Source: Parus major (Eukaryota > Chordata > Aves > Passeriformes > Paridae). Taken from it: a DNA stretch of 64,000 nt. The stretch is from the NCBI RefSeq assembly GCF_001522545.3, contig NC_031770.1, positions 27,268,202-27,332,201 of the forward strand, written 5' to 3'. The notes below the pieces were generated by a model. The model was given only the letters and a program-made list of their open reading frames with translations. It was not told the DNA's origin and ran no database searches. Position numbers and translations under genes: made by a program. Below are positions 13,201 through 25,910 of this stretch, one piece after another. Position 1 is the first letter of the stretch; every line of letters begins with the position of its first letter.

Positions 13201-15959
13201 TCAGAGAAGACTAGATGCAGTAGAGATATAGAGATGCACTAGAGAAAATCTTGGTGTATGCTGCAACAAGGTGAGCCTTCATCCTGTCCTTCCCTGGGAT
13301 GGAAGCTGCTGATTTGACAAGGGCTTTGGGGAGTCCTTTCTGAAAGAAGAATGTGTAGTAAAAACCTATCCTATTTCTTTCTATAATTTAGCTTATTAAA
13401 TTATCTTCTTTCAAATGCCAAGGGTGCTCTTCTTGCAGCACGTACTCCTTCATAGCAACTTAAATACAGTAAAAAAAAAAATTAAAACTTAAGAAAACTG
13501 TAACAATTTCGGTTTGGACAGTTTAGGTTCAAAAAGTTAGGCGCTGCATGAAGGATAAAACAGCTTTTGTGGTGCTTGTTGGCTTCTAAAGATGAAAAAT
13601 TAGTGCTGTCACTTTCAAACTTCTCCTTTCACTAGAAGTCACGTAAGACTTCTCATTTAGATTTTTATTTCAGAGTCCTTCTCAGTGTTGTATTCAATTG
13701 GCATGTTTACTGCAGTGCTAGAAATACTGATTTACCTGTCTTAAGCGCCTTTGGATACTTGGCAGGTCAAGTGCAAATGGTGGGCAACAAAGAGGAAAAC
13801 AAAGCATCTGTTTAAATCAAGGAATAAACTTCTGGCTGCATGCTGCAGTAAAACCAAGTAATTTATAACTCTAACAACTCCCAGAGCCCTTCTCTCCTTT
13901 TGGTGGTCTATATTTACTGGCCGCTTTTATGTAGTTTAGGTTCAAAGACATTCCACAAAAGCTTGTGTTGGCTGATAAATCTCCTTGAGAGAAACCAAAT
14001 ATCTCTGAGTAATTTAATATATATTATCAGGGTTATTCACTCCACTAATGCAGGACTGTGAGCTTTGTATAATGTTATTCTTCTGCATTCTCTGCAGCAA
14101 TCATCTTTTTTTGTAGCTTGGACACAGATTTTCCTCCACATAATTTTATTTGGGGAATAGCAAGCATCAAGCTCATGTCAGCACTGACTTGTTAAAAGAA
14201 GTCCATCACATTGCAGATATGACACACCTGAACTAGAATAAAAAAATACTTGGATACTGCTGTCAAGAACAGTGGTTTTTTTCAGCCTGGTTATCATGTC
14301 ATATAAGTATAAATCTCAGATAATGTTTGGAGAACTCTTTCCAGACAGAGTTATAAACAAACCAAACTCCTAAATATGAGGCTTAGGAACAGCCAGTCAC
14401 TCCTCTGCCCTGGAAAACATTAATTCTTCACCAGTGCAGACAGTCTACCCATGAAATCATCTGTAACAGATATCATCATTGCTGTTTCCATCACAGTAGT
14501 CAAGGTCCCACTCTGCTACACACTGTGTAAAGGATGACACCAGTGGTGTCCCTGTTTTCAGGCAAATGTTGATCTACTCACACAGCTAAATCCCCCTAGG
14601 AGTCACACTGCTAGCTCAGCAGCCTCCTCATCAAGCTTTTTCACTGAAGTTTGATAAAGTCAGAAAGCCTGGAGAAATCCAGCTGTTGTATTTAGGTAAT
14701 GCTATCAAGGCTAGCCCAATCCAACATTTTTTCATTATTTTTAGGAAATCCTAGGGACCATATTAATGAGCTATAATTGGAGTGGAAAACCCTAAGGCAG
14801 ATGACCCTCAGTATCCATAACGCCATCTCTCATGCTCCCTCCCCCTTTCCAGTGTTGGCATGTTCAAAGTGCTTGCCAGCAGCTTTTGAGCAGAAGAAAT
14901 TGCAGGAGGATTTTACATACACGAAAGAATGCATTTGTTATATCCACAGTACTTGCCCTGGTACTGCCAAAGAAATTCTCAATTGATTCAATTTGGACAC
15001 CTGAAACAAAGAAAGGCTTTTTTTTTTAAGTTAAGTAGTTCTATGAGTGGTATGAATGTACCTGTGGTGGGACAATCCATGTGATAAAAGGTTTAATTGC
15101 AGAGGCGAGGAATTCACAGCTGGACTTCAATTAAAATGTATGTTATTTATAGTTTTTAATTCCTTGCTTCCAGCCATATGCACCAACTACTTGATCACTG
15201 ATGTAATAAAAGAATGTACACATGAAAAGGGATATGGGTGAGACCCATCTAGTTATTACCCATGGTGTTATTCATTGCTTAGTGTGCCACAACAGTCTCC
15301 ATTAACTCAAGGTCACTCCTCCCACTTCATCCAGTTCATTCCACTTCAATTCTGTAAGCAACTGACAACTTAATAACACCTCATTTGTAAACACTGACGA
15401 CCATATGGTGTTAAGACTTCACTAAGCTTGAGAAATGTGTTTTACAGCTGTAATTACATGTATGAAGCTGGCACCTGGGGCTTGCAGCCAGGCATGAAGG
15501 CCTGCTCAGTGATAACAGGAATGAATGTGCCTCCTCCAGCTGCCAGGTGAGCTACCAATGGTGAAGGTTTTTGGTCAAAAAGGAATCAGACAAAAAGAAG
15601 AATTAGACCTTTCTGGGAATCCTGGAGAAGTCAAAAATAGTGTTCACTTGATATTAGGTTAGAACAGCTTGGATCCCTATGCTTGTTATGCTCCTGATCA
15701 TCATCAATATATCAGATTTGAGTGGTTGCAGGATAAAGTAGCATTGACCTTTAGAGGCCAGAAGGTAATTACACTGTGGGTCTACATTTCCTGCTACATG
15801 ACGATCCTCATGTCCTCACTCAGACACAGAACTGGCATCATATTTAGCTTAGGAGAAAGTAATTTAATCTCTGCTCAAAATGGTGATGCAGTGCTGGAAC
15901 TATAATTTTAACAAAGGGACCCCTGAATTTTCACTCAACCAAAAATCTGTGAAAGTTGT
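7216..15959. other. Unique non-coding stretch
   Basis: No gene, RNA or identifiable interspersed repeat is supported here. The block contains a strongly AT-rich part at 7,740-7,990, a 15-base T run at 9,843-9,857 and mixed A and T runs. A splice-donor-like GAAG/GTGAGT is present near 11,023, but the sequence upstream of it is closed by stops in all three frames, so no coding exon is proposed. Confidence 0.45.
7740..7990. repeat. AT-rich block
   Basis: About 250 bases consist almost only of A and T, with repeated 'taaatataa', 'ttaaatataat' and 'tatagtt' words. It is low-complexity and DNA-unwinding-prone. It resembles matrix-attachment or AT-island sequence, but no function can be read from the composition alone. 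Confidence 0.6.
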
Positions 15960-16461
15960 TGTGGAATTTTGTGGTGGAAGGCCACTCCTCTGAAAGGCTT
16001 CCGCCTTGTAGATCTGTTCCCTAAGATAAAACAAAACTATTTGGTCATGGTGACCAAGCTGTGGACCCCTTCCTGCTTCTGGACCCCATGTTATCTCCTT
16101 GTAAACTATTGGTCATTTTACCAATGGTCTTAAACCATTGATCCTTTTCCCAATTCTCCCTTTCCCTATAAAAACCCCAGCTTTTGCCCAGTTCAGTGGG
16201 TGTGGCCATCACATAAAGGACTCTCTGGAATGCTACATAGCCCTTGTCCACGCATCAGCTGGGGTAACCCATGAGCGAGCTGAGCTGATCACTAGAGCTG
16301 AAATCACATCTAAAAGAGCTGATCACTTGAATCCTCAGGGTGAGTTCATAGGGGTTACCCCAGCTGGAAACTACCTGAGGCCCCTGGACAGCTGTTCCTT
16401 GTGGGACCCTTATCCAGGAAGTCTGTGGCAGCCAGGGGTTGGACAGACCCCCTAATCTACA
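15960..16461 (+). mobile_element. Probable solo LTR of an endogenous retrovirus
   Basis: The stretch begins TGTGG and ends TCTACA, the TG...CA form of LTR termini. It carries a promoter-like 'ccctataaaaacccc' (TATAAAA at about 16,166) a little under halfway in, with GC-richer sequence downstream, as in a U3/R/U5 arrangement. I cannot find a matching target-site duplication or a clear AATAAA, so the ends are approximate. A processed promoter fragment or an unclassified repeat is possible. There is no gag, pol or env remnant nearby, so it would be a solo LTR. Confidence 0.5.
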
Positions 16462-16609
16462 AGCAACAGAATTTTATTTCAGGAACTCTAAAATAAGGTC
16501 TTCAGGAGCTTCAATGTCAAACCCACACACAGAAAATAATAAATTGAGCCAACAGAAAACCAGAAAATGAAGCAAATTGTTATCATACCAAGGTGCTTTA
16601 TTATTTGTT

Positions 16610-16693
16610 TTTTGGGTGATATTTTTTTGGGTGGGTTTTAAATTGGTTTTTTTTTGTGTGTGTGTGTGTTTTGTTTTGGTTTTTTTTTTTTTG
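16610..16693. repeat. T/G-rich tract with (GT)n
   Basis: T runs alternate with GGG and GG and include about eight GT units near 16,655-16,670. The frames over it are simple Lys/Thr/Gln or Phe/Val/Gly strings and are not treated as coding. Confidence 0.8.
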
Positions 16694-19600
16694 AGCTGTG
16701 GAGAAGGAAAACAAATCATTCATTCAAAATGATAAAGGTTGAAATTATTTTTTTTTAGTGGAAAATGAGATTTGTAACATAGTCTATTATTCTTCTCCCA
16801 GCCCCAGGAAACAAGTAGCTTGATATGTATTTGTAAGAATGGAATACAGTCCAGAAAGAGTCCAGGTTTTAGATGGAAGCATGCAGCAAATAGGCTGATC
16901 ACACAACAATAAAAATTAAAAGATGCAGATTGTGGTGGGGTTCAGCACACTTGCTTTCAGACCTGGCTTTCAGCTGGAGCAGGTGCTTACAAGGACTACA
17001 ATACATATGTGCAAAGCAGTGTGTGTTAAAAGGGTAAAACAGCAAGAAGGTGACAATACTATGTTGATAATCACAGTCTTGGAAGTAGCAATTAAGATAC
17101 TGTTCTCGAGCTCATCCTTTCTTGATGTAACACAACATGAGAAGTAGTGGGTATGCTCAGGTCAAGAGATTATCTAGAGAAGCACAGCATTTTAAACAAA
17201 TCCCCTAGTCAATCCAGTGATTTTTCAGCTAAACCCATGTCTATATAACAGGGAAGATTTTCAGCCACAACAGCTCAGAACCCCAAGGAAGATTTGGGCT
17301 CACATGTGTAAGACCAAGTGCAAGGTAATAAAGTATCTTTAGGTCTTTCTGGATGGAACAGCAGGTAGGCAATAAATCAGGGTAAGTCTTGAGGTCAAAC
17401 TGATTTTGGGAAAAAATACAAAAGCATATACTTTCATCATCCCAAGCAGAAAAATAAATTTATACATCCTCAGAGCTGTGGGGTTTTTTTCATTACAAAA
17501 GCCCCTCATTTGAAACCTAAAAGGAAAATCTCTGGAACTGAATATTTTTCCTCTTTTGAATTTTACAATGAAAGAACCAATCTAACTTGTTGTTTGGTTT
17601 TCAAATTATATAAATTTGATATATAAATATAGTAAATATATATAAATAAAAGAAATAAATCAATAAAAATAAAATTATATTTTATTTGCATTGAGACTCA
17701 CACTGGAAGCCAGTATAGTGTGAAAAGTCTTAAGGATCAGTCTAGTTGTTCTAATATTTGATATTTTGTTTGAAAGTTGTTTCTCACAGGAGTTGTAATA
17801 TATGCTATATATAATAAATGTATAAAATAATATATTCTAAATCTCTTAGAAAAGGAGGCCATGCTATACCCCCCAAAGTTTTACCACTATCTTAGTCTGT
17901 CCTGCAAAGTATGATTGAGCATTCCCAAGAAAACACGAATTTCATCTCTGACTAGATATTTCTGTTATCTATATTTCACCAATTTCATGGTGAAATTGCT
18001 TCTATTTTCACCTCAGAGCATGGAATGATCTTTGTCCTTCAACAGGTTTATGCAACCCAGGAAGTGAGATAGTGATCCACAGTACAAATAAAATTTGGGA
18101 TTTTTATTCAAGTCCACTCCCATGTGGCAGCAGGACACATATTCCTGTCTGACAGTTTTCTGAACAGACACGGAAGTTTCATGTTCTGGTTCTTCTTAAC
18201 ACCACCAGTGCAAATTAATGCAAAAGGCCTGTTGCTAAATCCACAAAACAGCATTTTAAATTCTGATTTGCAGATTGATAAATAATGAAAAGTAAAATAG
18301 TAGAGAATTAAAGCCTGCTTCCATAGATAGAAATGTGCAAGTGTTTATTGACTTCTACCCTGACCATACATATACATATATATAAATGCAATTACTCTTT
18401 TTTTTTCTATGCAAATATATTTCATTGGCTCAGGCATGTTTTCCTTTCTCTAACACACCATAAAAAAACATGTAGTGAGAAACTCTCATGAACTTTTGGA
18501 GACTTCACATATGAAAAATTAAAGAATAAATGTTTGTCCGCATTTCACTAAGTTTGATGATACCCCACAGATAAAGGTCTGTTTCTTAACACTCACTACA
18601 ATATAAATCTATTTTTAATTTAAAAAGTGCCAATTTAAGCTTAGAAAATTCAGCTTTTGTTTGTCTAACAGTCAAATGCTCTGTTCTTAATGCCTTTCTT
18701 CAAACTCTTCAAATTAGCAATTATGTTCTTTACCACTTAATACTATTCATATTTATTTTATCATAAATCCTTATTGAAGTGTCTTTAACTAAAATGGTAA
18801 GACAGGAACATAAAAATGATGCAGTGTGTTTTTCCATTTTCTGTTCATTTTTGTTCATATTCATCCCCAAGTAATGAAAGCAAGAACCCAAAATTCAACA
18901 AAAATGACCCTAAACCCTGGGGAGTAATAAGACCATCTACATTCAAGAAAGGGGCTTGGGGCTTTGCATCATCATCCCATGCTCAATTTGTTTTCCAAGG
19001 CAACATCACACCTCTCATGGCAAAAACAATCCTACAGGAGACCCCTCAGTTGCCAGCTCTTGGCTGCCCTAACAATGTTCATGGCAATTACAATGGGACT
19101 GCAGACTAGTTTTGTTCACTACATGAAAGTGTGTGCTGTTATTACACCTTACTTTTCATGCAGCTTGCTCTATCCACAACTGCAGTTTTAGTCCTCAGTA
19201 TGCCTCTGTTTCCCACAATCCACTCATTGTCTCAGATTAGTGTTGAGGCTCGTGACAGAAAATGCTACACAGGTAACATTTGTAGCCTGTAGCAAAAGAT
19301 CATATTATGGCTCTTGACAAAGGATATTCCTTTCATTCAGGATCCTTTTAGTCCCATGATTTGTCCTGTGTTAGGGCACTAGAACAGATTAGTAAGAATA
19401 TGCAAGCTCAAGAACATTTTATCCAGGTTCTAGACTTCTGCCTGAGACAATACATCATAGACATTTATCCTTAATGTGACGGACATGGCACTGCATGTCC
19501 CTTTGGATGGACTTTATCTTTAATAAATGAAGAATGCAATATTTTGGTGAGAGAGAAAAAAGCCATCTCAAGCTTTCGTAGGCACAAGTGGTCTACAACT

Positions 19601-20113
19601 TGCTTATTTCAGGGAGACCATCCTTCACCAAGATACACACCATGAACAAGTACTAATCTAATCTAATAGGAGGGAGTCCAAAACAGTGTTTTGAGTCAGC
19701 TTGATCATACAGGTTATCAATTTCCCTCAACTGGTTGTTTCTCTTTATGGCAGATCAGCATGGTGACACACTAAGCCTATGTTGCCTGAGAGCAGTGATA
19801 GTCTAAATGGATTTCCCTGTCTGTCTGTGGTTTTTAGGAGCACACAGGTAGAAAAAAAATTTAATTTTAACTTCTCTGTATCACACTCCTAGAGTTTCCT
19901 CTAAGATGACTTCCAAGAAGAAGAAGAATGCAACATGCAGAAGTGTTTCCCAAGGTTATGAGCCTCCCATTCTCTTCTCCCACAGTAAGAGAGCTGATAA
20001 CACATTTCTCCTGCCTATTGTGCTCATTTCCCACATATTTATGGGCTATGCATCTGCCAGAGAAAAAGAGAAAAAAAACCAATTTTTACTTAAATTCTAT
20101 TTTCCTATCATGT
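16694..20113. other. Unique AT-rich non-coding stretch
   Basis: No gene or identifiable interspersed repeat is supported. An AT-rich block with 'atatataaat' words lies at about 17,600-17,690, and shorter ones lie at 17,800-17,840 and 18,365-18,392. Open frames are short and unremarkable. Confidence 0.45.
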
Positions 20114-21588
20114 TGTGGTAGTTTGGTATTTAGGGAAAGTAGTGGGAACTACCCACGGAAGTGATTTCTTTGAGAGAAGCTGCTGGGAGTTTCTTCTGTG
20201 TTTAAGATCAGGCCAATAGCTGACCAGTTCTGAGAACTGAAAGCATTTTGCACCACTGAAAAGTAAGTTCATCTTTGTAAATACCACCTTTTAAAAACCC
20301 AAGCCCAGGAACCTCTTGCTGTTTGTTTCCGGCCTTGAAAGGCAGCAGAGCTCTGGTGTGCCTGGCCTGCTCCCCTGCAGCCTGTGAAAGGCTGAGCCAG
20401 AGCCCAGCAGCTCCCGGCTGGGGGATGGATGCTGTGGGGGCCCCCAGACTGGACCAGGCTGTGCTGCAGAGCTGGCTTCTCCTGGGAAGCGCTCCGGGTC
20501 CCATTGCAGCGGAGTGGCCAAAGCCCTTCCCAGGGGGATGCCCAGCCCCAGGCTGGGCCAAGCCATGGCTGCTGACACTCGCTTACACCTCTCCCTCTCC
20601 CTCCCTCCAGCCTGCAGAGACAGCTCCAGGCTGAGGACCATCTGCTCCCTCCCAGCGGCTGCAGGGCTGAGAGAGGCACCTGAAATCCGGCACTGTGACT
20701 GCCTGGGAAAGATTTAACCCTTTCACTACACAGATGAGATCTGCAGACTTTAATCATCTCTCCAGAGAGAGAAAAGATGGAGCAATCGACACATAATGAA
20801 ACAACATGAAACATCAAGGTCAGTAAAAGAAGGAGTCAAGCCTCAGATGGAAGAAGAATGAGGAGATGCTCTAATAGGCGGAAATATTCTTCTGATAAGG
20901 CCATGGAGATGGACAATAAATCTTTAATTTATGAAAGAGTATTGGGTGAATGAAGTATTTAAGCTGTAGATTTGAGCAGAGGTATCCATCAACAAAGTTA
21001 AGCAGATGTTGGAGTAGCTGTGATCCCATGAGATGCTTGAAAAGAGAGAGAGATGAGAGCTGATGAAGACCCTTTGGCCCAAAGGAGAGAAGAAAACCTT
21101 TGTTCCCAGAGGTGATCACAGAGACAGATGGAAAGAATCTTTGCCTTTGAATAACTCATCCTTAAAATAATACCCCACGAGTTCATGGCCCATTGACACA
21201 CCTTTAGAAGGGCTGTGAAAATGGGAGGAGATGGCAGAATTTGTGCCCAGATGGCTGCCATTCACAGAAATGAAAAGCCACAAGAAAACTATTTCTTGAG
21301 AAGTCTCCATGGCATTCCTGTCCCTACAAAGACTGATGAAAAGACTATTATATAGTTAGTACTGTTTTAACATCCCAAATTTTGTCTCTATGTTGTCAGT
21401 TGGGAAAGGAAAGGTTGGATAGTGGGAGGTCTTATTCTGCAGGTTTTATTCAGCTTTCTTATTATTGTAGTCCTGTTAATAAAGTTTCTTTATTCCTTTT
21501 AAGCCTGTTTTTCCCTTCTAATCCATATCTTACAGTAAGAAATGAGTAAGTACTCTGGTGATTTTAGTTAGTGCTAAAACCCACCACA
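20114..21588 (+). mobile_element. Long solo LTR of an endogenous retrovirus (about 1.5 kb)
   Basis: The element starts TGTGGTAG and ends CCACCACA, giving the inverted TGTGGT/ACCACA termini of an LTR. It is flanked by CATGT (20,109-20,113) and CATGG (21,589-21,593), a near-perfect 5 bp duplication. An AATAAA polyadenylation signal at about 21,478 sets the plus orientation. The interior near 20,340-20,660 is GC-rich and gives long but meaningless open frames, including one of 182 codons on the minus strand. A related copy lies inverted at 27.7-29.2 kb, which confirms that this is a dispersed repeat. A 5 bp duplication fits ERVL-type elements, but the family is my inference. No internal retroviral genes are present, so it is a solo LTR. 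Confidence 0.8.
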
Positions 21589-24340
21589 CATGGCATCATG
21601 TTAAACTTAACCTCAGCTCAATAGTCTCCCTCTTTTTCCCTAATGAAGTTCCTGATTGCTTTAGACTTCAAGCTGGTTAGAGAACCAGCAGAGGTGAGAA
21701 ATGACAACATTTTTCCCTGTTCTTTCATGTAGAGATTTCTGCTTCTCTCCTCTAACCTACCCCAACTCCACTCAAAAAAGACAAAAAATCATCCATATTT
21801 CTCTTATTCAAAAATGAGCTCATTACCAGCCATGCCAGTTTGTGTAAAGGAACACTTGAGGTAAGGGAATACCATACACACCATATGGTACACGTCTTGT
21901 TGCAGCAGTTTCCAAGCGTACAGTACAGATTGTACAATCATCTTCATAATGCTTAAACAGAAAAGCACATTTCTTTTTATTTAGCAGCCAATGCTACTTC
22001 CACCAAGAAGAAACTGTTTCCTTGGCTTTGGAAACTAAAACCATTCCTGAAATTATTATGAGGTGAGATGAAAAGAGGATTAAAGGAAAATCAGTGGCAC
22101 ATACTGCCAGGAGCGATTTCCAATAAAATTTGTACCAACTGCCCTGGGAAGGAGATGGCATTGGGAGAGAAATCCTGTTCTCTCTACATCTGCCTTACAT
22201 ATTGATTTAGAAATTTCTGTGAATAGAAACTGGACTAAGCTTGTTGAATGTATAGAGGTAGAACTGTTAACTACATCTTAATCTCAGAAGGAAAATTCCA
22301 TGGATTTATGGATCTTTTGAAAAACAGGCATGAGAGAACAGTCCTGTGAAAAGATGGACTTTGTTTCTCACTGAGCAGCATTAAATTAATCACCTGAGGA
22401 GCAAAGAGAAATACAGTCATCCCTAACTATCTTTTTAGGATGTTTGCGTATTGTGTAATTAGAGTGGTGTGTTTGGCACATCTCCTAAAAAAAATACTAC
22501 GTCCTTCACTATCAACAGTGGGCATGAGAATGTTTCTTTATGTAAGGTTAGTAGATCTAGTATCACACTCCTCTATCAAAAATCCTGGAAGTTACATTGG
22601 ACTGAAACCTTTGATACTTTTTGCCAAGTACTGAATTATCCCAGCCACCAACACCACCTATTACCACTGATAACAGTGCAAATTACCCCCAAACAGATTA
22701 AATTATGCTTTATGTTCTCTCTCACTGAAAATAAACTTAGGAAAAAAAATGTATGTCTCTTACAGGTTGACAAAATCTCCAGGTCTTTACCAAGTACTCA
22801 CACACTCATGCTAAGAGACTAATGCTGGTATTGTACAACTTCATAACCTCATGACATATGCAGTGGCTCAGTCAGTCTGGGAGTGTTTGGTCTGAGAACC
22901 AATTAGGGGCCCTTGTCCTCCCCCTCACTGGAGAAGCCAGAGATTTACTTTTTTTCCATTTCTGCTGATGATTTATATTTCATAACTTCAAAAAAATTAA
23001 TTACAATCTGTAGCGAAGGGCTGGATCTTAGATCAGAGACATAAAAGACAGAAGAAACCATCTTTTTGACAAGTGCAAATAAAGCTTCCTAATATGAGGT
23101 TAGTCAGATATTAAGCTTCTCTCACTTGATGTCAGTCAAAATACCCCTTTACTGAAGTTAACACTTAACAAGAAAGCAAAAATTTTATGATTGTTAAGAA
23201 GTCAGCACATCCACTGCTTTCACATAAAATTGGGACTGATCAGTATTTTCTGAATTCATGTCTCAGGTATTTTATTTTTGTCTCTTACTTTTAATGTATT
23301 CCTACTTTGGCTTTCTTTCCTCCACAGGCTGATTACTTTTTGTTTATAAATACATTTACATAATGTTTTTAACTAGATCATAGTCATCTGAGCAAACAGC
23401 AAGTAGGAAGGTTATTAAATGATAAAGCTCCAATTTCTGTAACTTTCAATTACTGAAACAAGATTATGTGAGTGCCACAGGGAAAACATAACACAACATT
23501 TAAGAAACGCTGTGTATAACATTTGAGCATCTCTGGGAAACACAGCATCTTTCTCTGGGTATTCCTGAGCTTGGACAGCCTTCTTTTACCTTAGAAATTT
23601 CAGTGGACACTCTGAGGTTACTTCAGAGGACACTTTCCAAGGAAATAGAAGGCAGGTCTTAATGGGACTCTTTAGGTTTACACTAAGGTACACTAACAAA
23701 TTTTAAATTAGAAATACAGTGGAGGCATGTAGAATCAGTTAGGAAAGAACATTTAATTTCAGTAATTTGTGACCTATTGGAATCCACAAGAGGAGGCTTC
23801 TAAAAGAGGGAAGTTCGAAGTGTTACTCCAATGTCAGCAGGATGTGCAGTACAAATTCCAGGAGGATGGGAAAAAGAGAGCAGTTGGGATTAGAGATCAG
23901 GACTGGGGTACTTTAGGCTTATATTCAGCCACAACTATCATCAAAAGACCAATGCGTGCACTAGAAAGATGACAGCAAAAGACGACAGGCTTTACTGTCA
24001 GACCTCTTTTCACTCCCAATCTGCTTAGGCATTTATGTTGGGCATCTTAGTAGGTTTTTTCTACCAGATACTCATATTCTAAAAATTCCCTCACTAGGAG
24101 AAACCAAATCAAAGAAAATCCTTTTCAGTCCCTGCATTGAACCTGCTACCCTCCCCTGATGACAGCAACAATAGGTTTTGCTGTGGGAACTTCTGAAATA
24201 TTCTCTCCCAGTACCAAGGTTATGCCAGCCTCTAACATTAGCTGCCGCATACACACGTGTATCAGCAGACTCTCAAGGAACTCCTCTTGAGTGCTACCAG
24301 CTCCATTGATGCCTCTAATTTGCAGTAAAATTCTATATTT
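21589..24340. other. Unique non-coding stretch
   Basis: I see no gene or recognisable repeat. Open frames of 60-117 codons occur near 22,440-22,820 and 23,769-23,972, but they match nothing I know and have no exon-like boundaries. Confidence 0.45.
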
Positions 24341-24460
24341 CTAAACAAACAAATGAACAAACAAACCAAAAACCACAAAAAAAAGGCAAGAAAACCCCTA
24401 AACCACCCCCCAAAATCATCAAACAATAAAACCCCAAACCAAAAACCAATCAACAAAACC
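24341..24460. repeat. A/C-rich low-complexity tract
   Basis: AAAC and AACC words alternate with runs such as 'aaaccccaaaccaaaaacc'. It is one of several such tracts in the window. It could be a degenerate poly-A tail of an old retrotransposon, although no element body is visible. Confidence 0.75.
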
Positions 24461-25656
24461 CCACAGAGTAAACAGAAAATTATTCCTGTTCATTGTAAAG
24501 AGATGGCCTAACCTCTTTTAAAGAAAATAGTTTCAGGAACAATACTCTGAAGACCAAGAAAGTTACTGCTAGTAAGGACAGATAGATAGCACAGTAAGTG
24601 TTCTGATTAAACTTCAAGTGGCCATAGCAACATCACTGTTTCATATTTTTATTCAATGAATTTAAAAAAAAAAGAAAAAGGATAAAAGGAGAATTAAGCA
24701 TTAACAGAGGTAGCTGTCATTAATATAAAAGCCTGCTAAATGTACTCTTGTCACACTTCAATGTAATCTCTCTGGAAGAGTGGCACCTGTCATTTCCCAC
24801 TGGGCAGATAACTGAACAAACAGAACTCAAAAAATTTAATGGGCACAGCCTCAACCTGTTTTGTGGTATGAAGGGACCTTTTCCATAGTGAAAGCATCAG
24901 TGACTATCCCCAGGTCACACATAGAAAAGGCATAATGATGTTAGCATGGGAAGGAGTGGGGTAAGGGAAGAAAAAGAAAAGGGAAAAGAGTAAGCAACAT
25001 TCCTGATTATGTTAAGATGATGAACACAGGATGCTTCCTCTTTTGTTAGAGTTTCTTTTGCTATTCTCCAGGTTATAAATTAATGAAAGCCTTTTTCTCA
25101 GTTTTTTCATCACGTGTCTGGGCTGACTCTCTCTACAGCCCTCAGGATCATGACAGTAGAGGCCTCCAGGTGTAGCAAGGGACCACCACATTGCCAAATG
25201 ATCCACTCCTGGGCCAGGAGCAAAAGTCACTTCAATGCCAAGGACTGTCAGGGAATCTGGATTCATGATGTTTAGTGCTACAGTGTTGCCCTGTACAACA
25301 GCTGCATTACATAAAAAAGAAGAGGACTCAACATCCAAGAAGCTCCATATAGACTTATATCCATGTGCAAATCAGTGGTGTTCACACCCACAGCACTGCA
25401 GGCTTAATGACTTAATGGACTGATCTTCCTGCATCTGGGGTCCCTGAATGTCCCTGGCATTCTGCTGCACTGCATTTCCAGGGTTTTTTTTTTTGGACAA
25501 CCTCTTGTTTCTTAACATTTCAGAGGCTCCATCATGTCTCTCTATTCCATTCCTAAAGGTTTCCTCTATCATTCTATGTAATTTCTTTCTTTCCCTTTCA
25601 TCACCTACTTTGCTTGAAAGAAATAATGTAAAGGTGAAGAGAGACAAGAGCTGTGA
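24461..25656. other. Unique stretch with a minus-strand open frame
   Basis: Most of this interval is unremarkable. A minus-strand frame of 108 codons lies at 25,012-25,338 with a fairly balanced amino-acid composition. It is discussed as a finding, because I recognise neither the product nor convincing splice sites. Confidence 0.4.
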
Positions 25657-25910
25657 TCATAGAATCAGAGAACAGTTGAGAGTGGAAGGGAGCTCTGGAG
25701 GTCATCTTGTCCATCCCCCTGCTCAAGCAGGACCACCCTGAGCCAGCTGCTCAACACCTGCAAACATGGAGACACCACATCCTCTCTGGTTAGCCTATTT
25801 CTATGCTTGATTACACTCAGAGTGAAAAAGTGTTTGCAGATGCAGACTCTTCTATTTCTTTTACCTCTTGTTCTGTTTCTGACACCACTGAAAAGAGCCT
25901 GGCCTTGCTT
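25657..25910 (-). mobile_element. CR1 LINE 3' fragment
   Basis: Read on the plus strand it starts 'atcatagaatcagagaac', the reverse complement of the CR1 tail. It continues with the characteristic 'ggagctctggaggtcatc', 'ccccctgctcaagcagga' and, near its end, 'caccactgaaaagagcctgg', in the order of the antisense avian CR1 consensus. The element is therefore on the minus strand and is strongly 5' truncated, as is usual for CR1. It has no coding capacity. Confidence 0.85.

Noticed and set aside
16474..16719. Lys/Thr/Gln-rich minus-strand frame of 81 codons
   Set aside because: It translates the T/G-rich tract and is low-complexity sequence.
20269..20817. Open frame of 182 codons on the minus strand, the longest in the window
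   Set aside because: It lies inside the GC-rich part of the solo LTR at 20,114-21,588 and runs antisense to it. Other frames of 100 or more codons overlap it, so it reflects composition rather than a gene.
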